A DNA stretch of 7,729 nucleotides from positions 1-7,729 of the forward strand of contig VSOO01000065.1 of the NCBI GenBank assembly GCA_009774895.1. Direction: 5' to 3'. Shown piece after piece: positions 5,432 to 7,729 of this stretch. The notes beneath the pieces were generated by a model. The model was not told the DNA's origin. It saw nothing but the letters and a program-made list of their open reading frames with translations, and made no database searches. The position numbers and the translations under genes are program-made. This stretch comes from Alistipes sp. GTDB lineage: Bacteria > Bacteroidota > Bacteroidia > Bacteroidales > Rikenellaceae. Positions within the stretch are counted from its first letter, which is position 1; every line of letters starts with the position of its first letter.

Positions 5432-7435
5432 ATGTCTAAAATCTTCCGTTTTCTCCTGCTGCCCGCCGTGCTGCTGAGCGCGCTCTTCACGGCCCAGGCA
5501 CAACAGAACGTCGAATGGAAAAGCGAAGTCGAGTCGCTCGGTGACGGCAACTACCGCATCGTGCTCACGGCCGCGATTCCGGAGCGTTTCCACATGTACG
5601 ACATGGGTCCCTACGACGAAATGGGTCCCAACGCCACCGTCATCACCTTCGCACCCGAGTCGGGCGCCCGCCTGACCGGCGAGGTGGAGCAGCTCACCGC
5701 TCCCCACCGCTACTACGACGACATCTACGAGATGGAGATCGGCACGTTCGAAGGCACGGCACGGTTCGCGCAGAACATCCTGCTGACCGAGCCCGAGGCC
5801 ACCGTGAAAGCCACCGTCGAGTGGATGATCTGCGACGATTCGAGCTGCATGCCCCTCACCGACGAGGAGCTGACGATCACCGTGGAGGGTACGCCCGCGT
5901 CGGCCGCAGCCATCGAGGCTGCCGGCGCGCAGACCGAAACTCCGGCCGTCGAGACCAAGGACGCCGTGGGCGGCAACGGTTCGATCTGGGCGCTCATCAT
6001 CGAGGCGATCCTCTGGGGCTTCGCCATGCTGCTGACCCCCTGCGTGTTCCCCATGGTGCCGATGACCGTATCCTTCTTCATGAAGGGCTCGGGCAGCCAG
6101 GCCAAGGGACGCTTCAACGCCTTCATGTACGGCATCTTCATCGTACTGCTCTATACCGTACCCATCGCCGCGCTGATCCTCATCACGCGTGTCGTGGGCG
6201 GCGACGCCGTGACGGCCGACATCTTCAACTGGCTGGCAACGCACTGGCTGCCGAACGTGATCTTCTTCATCGTCTTCATGGTCTTCGCCGCTTCGTTCTT
6301 CGGCGCATTCGAGATCACGCTCCCCAGCTGGATGGTGAACAAGAGCGACAGCAAGGCCGACAACAAGAGCCTCGGCGGCATTTTCTTCCTGGCCCTGACC
6401 CTCGTGCTGGTATCGTTCTCGTGCACGGGACCGATCGTCGGCTCGGTGCTCATCAAGTCCACGTCGGGCGGCGACATCTGGTCGCCGATCATCACCATGC
6501 TCGCCTTCTCGATCGCTTTCGCCCTGCCCTTCACGGTATTCGCGTTCTTCCCCTCGATGCTGAAGAACCTGCCCAAGAGCGGCGGCTGGCTCAATTCGGT
6601 GAAGGTCGTGCTGGGCTTCATCGAGGTTGCGCTCGGCATGAAGTTCCTCTCGGTCGCCGACCAGACCTACCACTGGGGCCTGCTCGACCGTGAGGTCTAC
6701 CTGGCCATCTGGATCGTAGTCTTCGCTCTGCTGGGTCTCTACCTGCTGGGCAAGATCAAGTTCGCACACGACAGCGACATGCCCTACCTGAGCGTGGGCC
6801 GTCTGACGCTGGCCATCGTCGTGCTGAGCTTCGTGGTCTACCTCATCCCCGGCATGTGGGGCGCACCGCTCAAGGCCCTCTCGGGCTACCTGCCCCCCGT
6901 CACGACCCAGGATTTCGTCCTCGGCGCCAACACGGGAACCGTTGCTGCCGAATCGACGCAGCACAAGGCCAAATACAGCGACTTCCTGCACCTGCCCCAC
7001 AACCTCGACGGTTTCTTCGACCTGAAGGAGGCCGAGGCCTATGCCGCCGAGGTGAACAAGCCGATCTTCATCGACTTCACGGGGCACGGTTGCGTGAACT
7101 GCCGCGAAATGGAGGCCCGCGTGTGGTCCGACCCCGAGGTGCTGTCGATCCTGCGCAACGACTACGTGATCGTGGCGCTCTATGCCGACGACAAGAAAGT
7201 CCTGCCCGAGGACGAGTGGGTGACCACCGAGTCGGGCAAGGTGCTGAAGAGCCTCGGCAAGATCAACTCGCACTACGCACTGACGACTTACGGCGTGAAC
7301 GCCCAGCCCTACTACGTACTCCAGGGCCGCGACGGCAAGATCCTCGTGCAGCCCCGCGGTTACGATCTGAGCATCGAGAACTTCGTGGACTACCTGCGCA
7401 GCGGCGTCGAAGCCTACAAGCAGCAGGGCGAGTAA
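5432..7435 (+). CDS. dsbD: DsbD-like thiol:disulfide interchange protein
   Basis: This membrane protein carries electrons from cytoplasmic thioredoxin to periplasmic disulfide-reducing partners. The order is signal peptide, alpha domain, membrane beta domain, thioredoxin-like gamma domain. The signal peptide (1-23) ends in AQA before Q24. The alpha domain (about 25-152) has the cysteine pair C134/C139 in MICDDSSCMP. The membrane domain (about 184-475) contains LLTPCVFPMVP with C204 and SFSCTGPIVG with C331, the two redox cysteines that match E. coli C163 and C285. The gamma domain (about 515-660) has KPIFIDFTGHGCVNC with C554 and C557. All six redox cysteines are present. At 667 residues it is longer than E. 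coli DsbD (565), mainly through larger linkers; this size is usual for Bacteroidetes forms. It has its own promoter and terminator, so it is probably monocistronic. No cytochrome c maturation gene is visible nearby. Confidence 0.93.
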   Translation: MSKIFRFLLLPAVLLSALFTAQAQQNVEWKSEVESLGDGNYRIVLTAAIPERFHMYDMGPYDEMGPNATVITFAPESGARLTGEVEQLTAPHRYYDDIYEMEIGTFEGTARFAQNILLTEPEATVKATVEWMICDDSSCMPLTDEELTITVEGTPASAAAIEAAGAQTETPAVETKDAVGGNGSIWALIIEAILWGFAMLLTPCVFPMVPMTVSFFMKGSGSQAKGRFNAFMYGIFIVLLYTVPIAALILITRVVGGDAVTADIFNWLATHWLPNVIFFIVFMVFAASFFGAFEITLPSWMVNKSDSKADNKSLGGIFFLALTLVLVSFSCTGPIVGSVLIKSTSGGDIWSPIITMLAFSIAFALPFTVFAFFPSMLKNLPKSGGWLNSVKVVLGFIEVALGMKFLSVADQTYHWGLLDREVYLAIWIVVFALLGLYLLGKIKFAHDSDMPYLSVGRLTLAIVVLSFVVYLIPGMWGAPLKALSGYLPPVTTQDFVLGANTGTVAAESTQHKAKYSDFLHLPHNLDGFFDLKEAEAYAAEVNKPIFIDFTGHGCVNCREMEARVWSDPEVLSILRNDYVIVALYADDKKVLPEDEWVTTESGKVLKSLGKINSHYALTTYGVNAQPYYVLQGRDGKILVQPRGYDLSIENFVDYLRSGVEAYKQQGE

Positions 7436-7457
7436 CCTCGCGCCAGACACATACGGA

Positions 7458-7490
7458 AAAAAGGGGACCTTCAGAGAAGGTCCCCTTTTT
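7458..7490. terminator. Strong bidirectional intrinsic terminator after dsbD
   Basis: A perfect 14-bp stem has arms 7458-7471 and 7477-7490 around a 5-nt CAGAG loop. Its core is GGGGACCTT/AAGGTCCCC, with A6 upstream and T5 downstream. It lies 22 bp past the dsbD stop and would act on both strands, protecting dsbD from any minus-strand transcription entering from the right. Confidence 0.93.
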
Positions 7491-7639
7491 CGATGCATGC
7501 GGCAGTCCGCACCGCGCCGGCCGGCATGCAGGCCTCTTGAATTTTTTCGCCGAAGCGCTCAAGGCACGTCCGACGGTTCCGGCCGGTACGGCCGGGCCAT
7601 GCATGCCGTTCGAGCGATCGGACTTACCGAGCCGGGACG
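7491..7639. other. GC-rich noncoding interval before the 9-bp array
   Basis: No gene is supported here. Visible structure includes a 10-bp GCCGGCCGGC palindrome (7516-7525), a T6 tract (7542-7547) without a well-placed hairpin, a 7-bp hairpin CCGGCCG/CGGCCGG with a 3-nt loop (7579-7595), and several GCATGC or TGCATG palindromes. One isolated copy of the 9-mer GTCCGCACC lies at 7505-7513. No TAnnTTTG promoter was found for a rightward gene. Confidence 0.6.
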
Positions 7640-7729
7640 GTCCGCACCGTCCGCACCGTCTGCACCGTCTGCACCGTCTGCACCGTCTGCACCGTCTGCA
7701 CCGTCTGCACCGTCTGCACCGTCTGCACC
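7640..7729. repeat. Tandem array of 9-bp units, cut by window end
   Basis: Ten uninterrupted 9-bp units are visible: two of GTCCGCACC (7640-7657) followed by eight identical GTCTGCACC (7658-7729). The last base of the window is the last base of a unit, so the array very probably continues. Nine is a multiple of three, so copy-number change would not shift a reading frame. All three plus frames remain open through it, with possible ATGs at 7599 and 7603; on the minus strand one frame reads repeated Gly-Ala-Asp and stops at 7559-7561. None of these has other support as a gene. Confidence 0.97.

Noticed and set aside
3143..7498. Minus-strand open frame of 1451 codons spanning three genes
   Set aside because: It runs antisense to dsbD and the sugar kinase and out of frame through the glycosyltransferase, crosses two terminators, and has the Asp/His/Arg/Gln-rich composition of antisense shadows in GC-biased DNA. 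The genes it overlaps have full sets of family motifs.
7516..7547. Second terminator formed by the GCCGGCCGGC palindrome and T6 tract
   Set aside because: The T-tract begins about 16 bp after the palindrome, and no stable hairpin lies directly before it.
7263..7604. Minus-strand frame of 113 codons over the dsbD 3' end and terminator
   Set aside because: It reads straight through the strong intrinsic terminator and antisense to the thioredoxin domain, with low-complexity basic composition.
7559..7729. Minus-strand (Gly-Ala-Asp)n frame as the 3' end of a gene entering from the right
   Set aside because: It is open from the window edge to a stop at 7559-7561, but the only residues beyond the repeat are about 27 with no recognisable domain. 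It cannot be supported without sequence beyond the edge.
7599..7729. Plus-strand (Ser-Ala-Pro)n frame from ATG 7599, or (Leu-His-Arg)n from ATG 7603, as the start of a gene
   Set aside because: No promoter or A-rich leader precedes either ATG, and openness is trivial because the 9-bp unit has no stop in any frame.
7640..7729. CRISPR array
   Set aside because: Units are 9 bp and directly adjacent, with no spacers and no cas genes.

Overview
The window looks like chromosome of a high-GC member of the Bacteroidetes, most likely Alistipes or another Rikenellaceae. This is inferred from gene content (a GIN/DUF2807 adhesin-like protein next to a PspC protein, and a long three-domain DsbD-type reductase), from two promoters matching the Bacteroidetes pattern TTG-N19-TAnnTTTG, from A-rich leaders without clear Shine-Dalgarno sequences, and from a strongly GC-biased third codon position. 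That bias also produces very long false antisense frames. No phage, IS, CRISPR or RNA gene is visible. The genes themselves are mostly ordinary housekeeping and envelope functions.

Layout, left to right. Bases 1-617 hold the 3' part of a DUF2807/GIN beta-helix protein, followed after 51 bp by a PspC-domain membrane protein (669-1892). The two probably form one envelope-stress transcription unit, ending near a GC-rich hairpin at 2014-2049. A clear promoter (2048-2077) then drives ATP-dependent 6-phosphofructokinase (pfkA, 2247-3227) through a leader of about 165 nt that contains a perfect 11-bp hairpin and two weaker ones. A PfkB/adenosine-kinase-like sugar kinase follows 47 bp later (3275-4276), probably in the same operon. 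A perfect 32-bp palindrome (4299-4330) separates it from a convergent family 2 glycosyltransferase on the minus strand (4414-5316).

The glycosyltransferase is divergent from a DsbD-like thiol:disulfide interchange protein (5432-7435) across a 115-bp AT-rich gap. That gap carries a strong plus-strand promoter and a weaker overlapping minus-strand candidate. A textbook bidirectional intrinsic terminator closes dsbD at 7458-7490. The last 240 bp hold no supportable gene. They end in a tandem array of at least ten 9-bp units that runs off the window edge.

I found no convincing new multi-gene system. The items most worth a second look are the 9-bp array and its edge hairpin, the structured pfkA leader, the four-rung cysteine ladder in the GIN protein, and the compact divergent promoter region with a nine-codon upstream frame overlapping the dsbD start.
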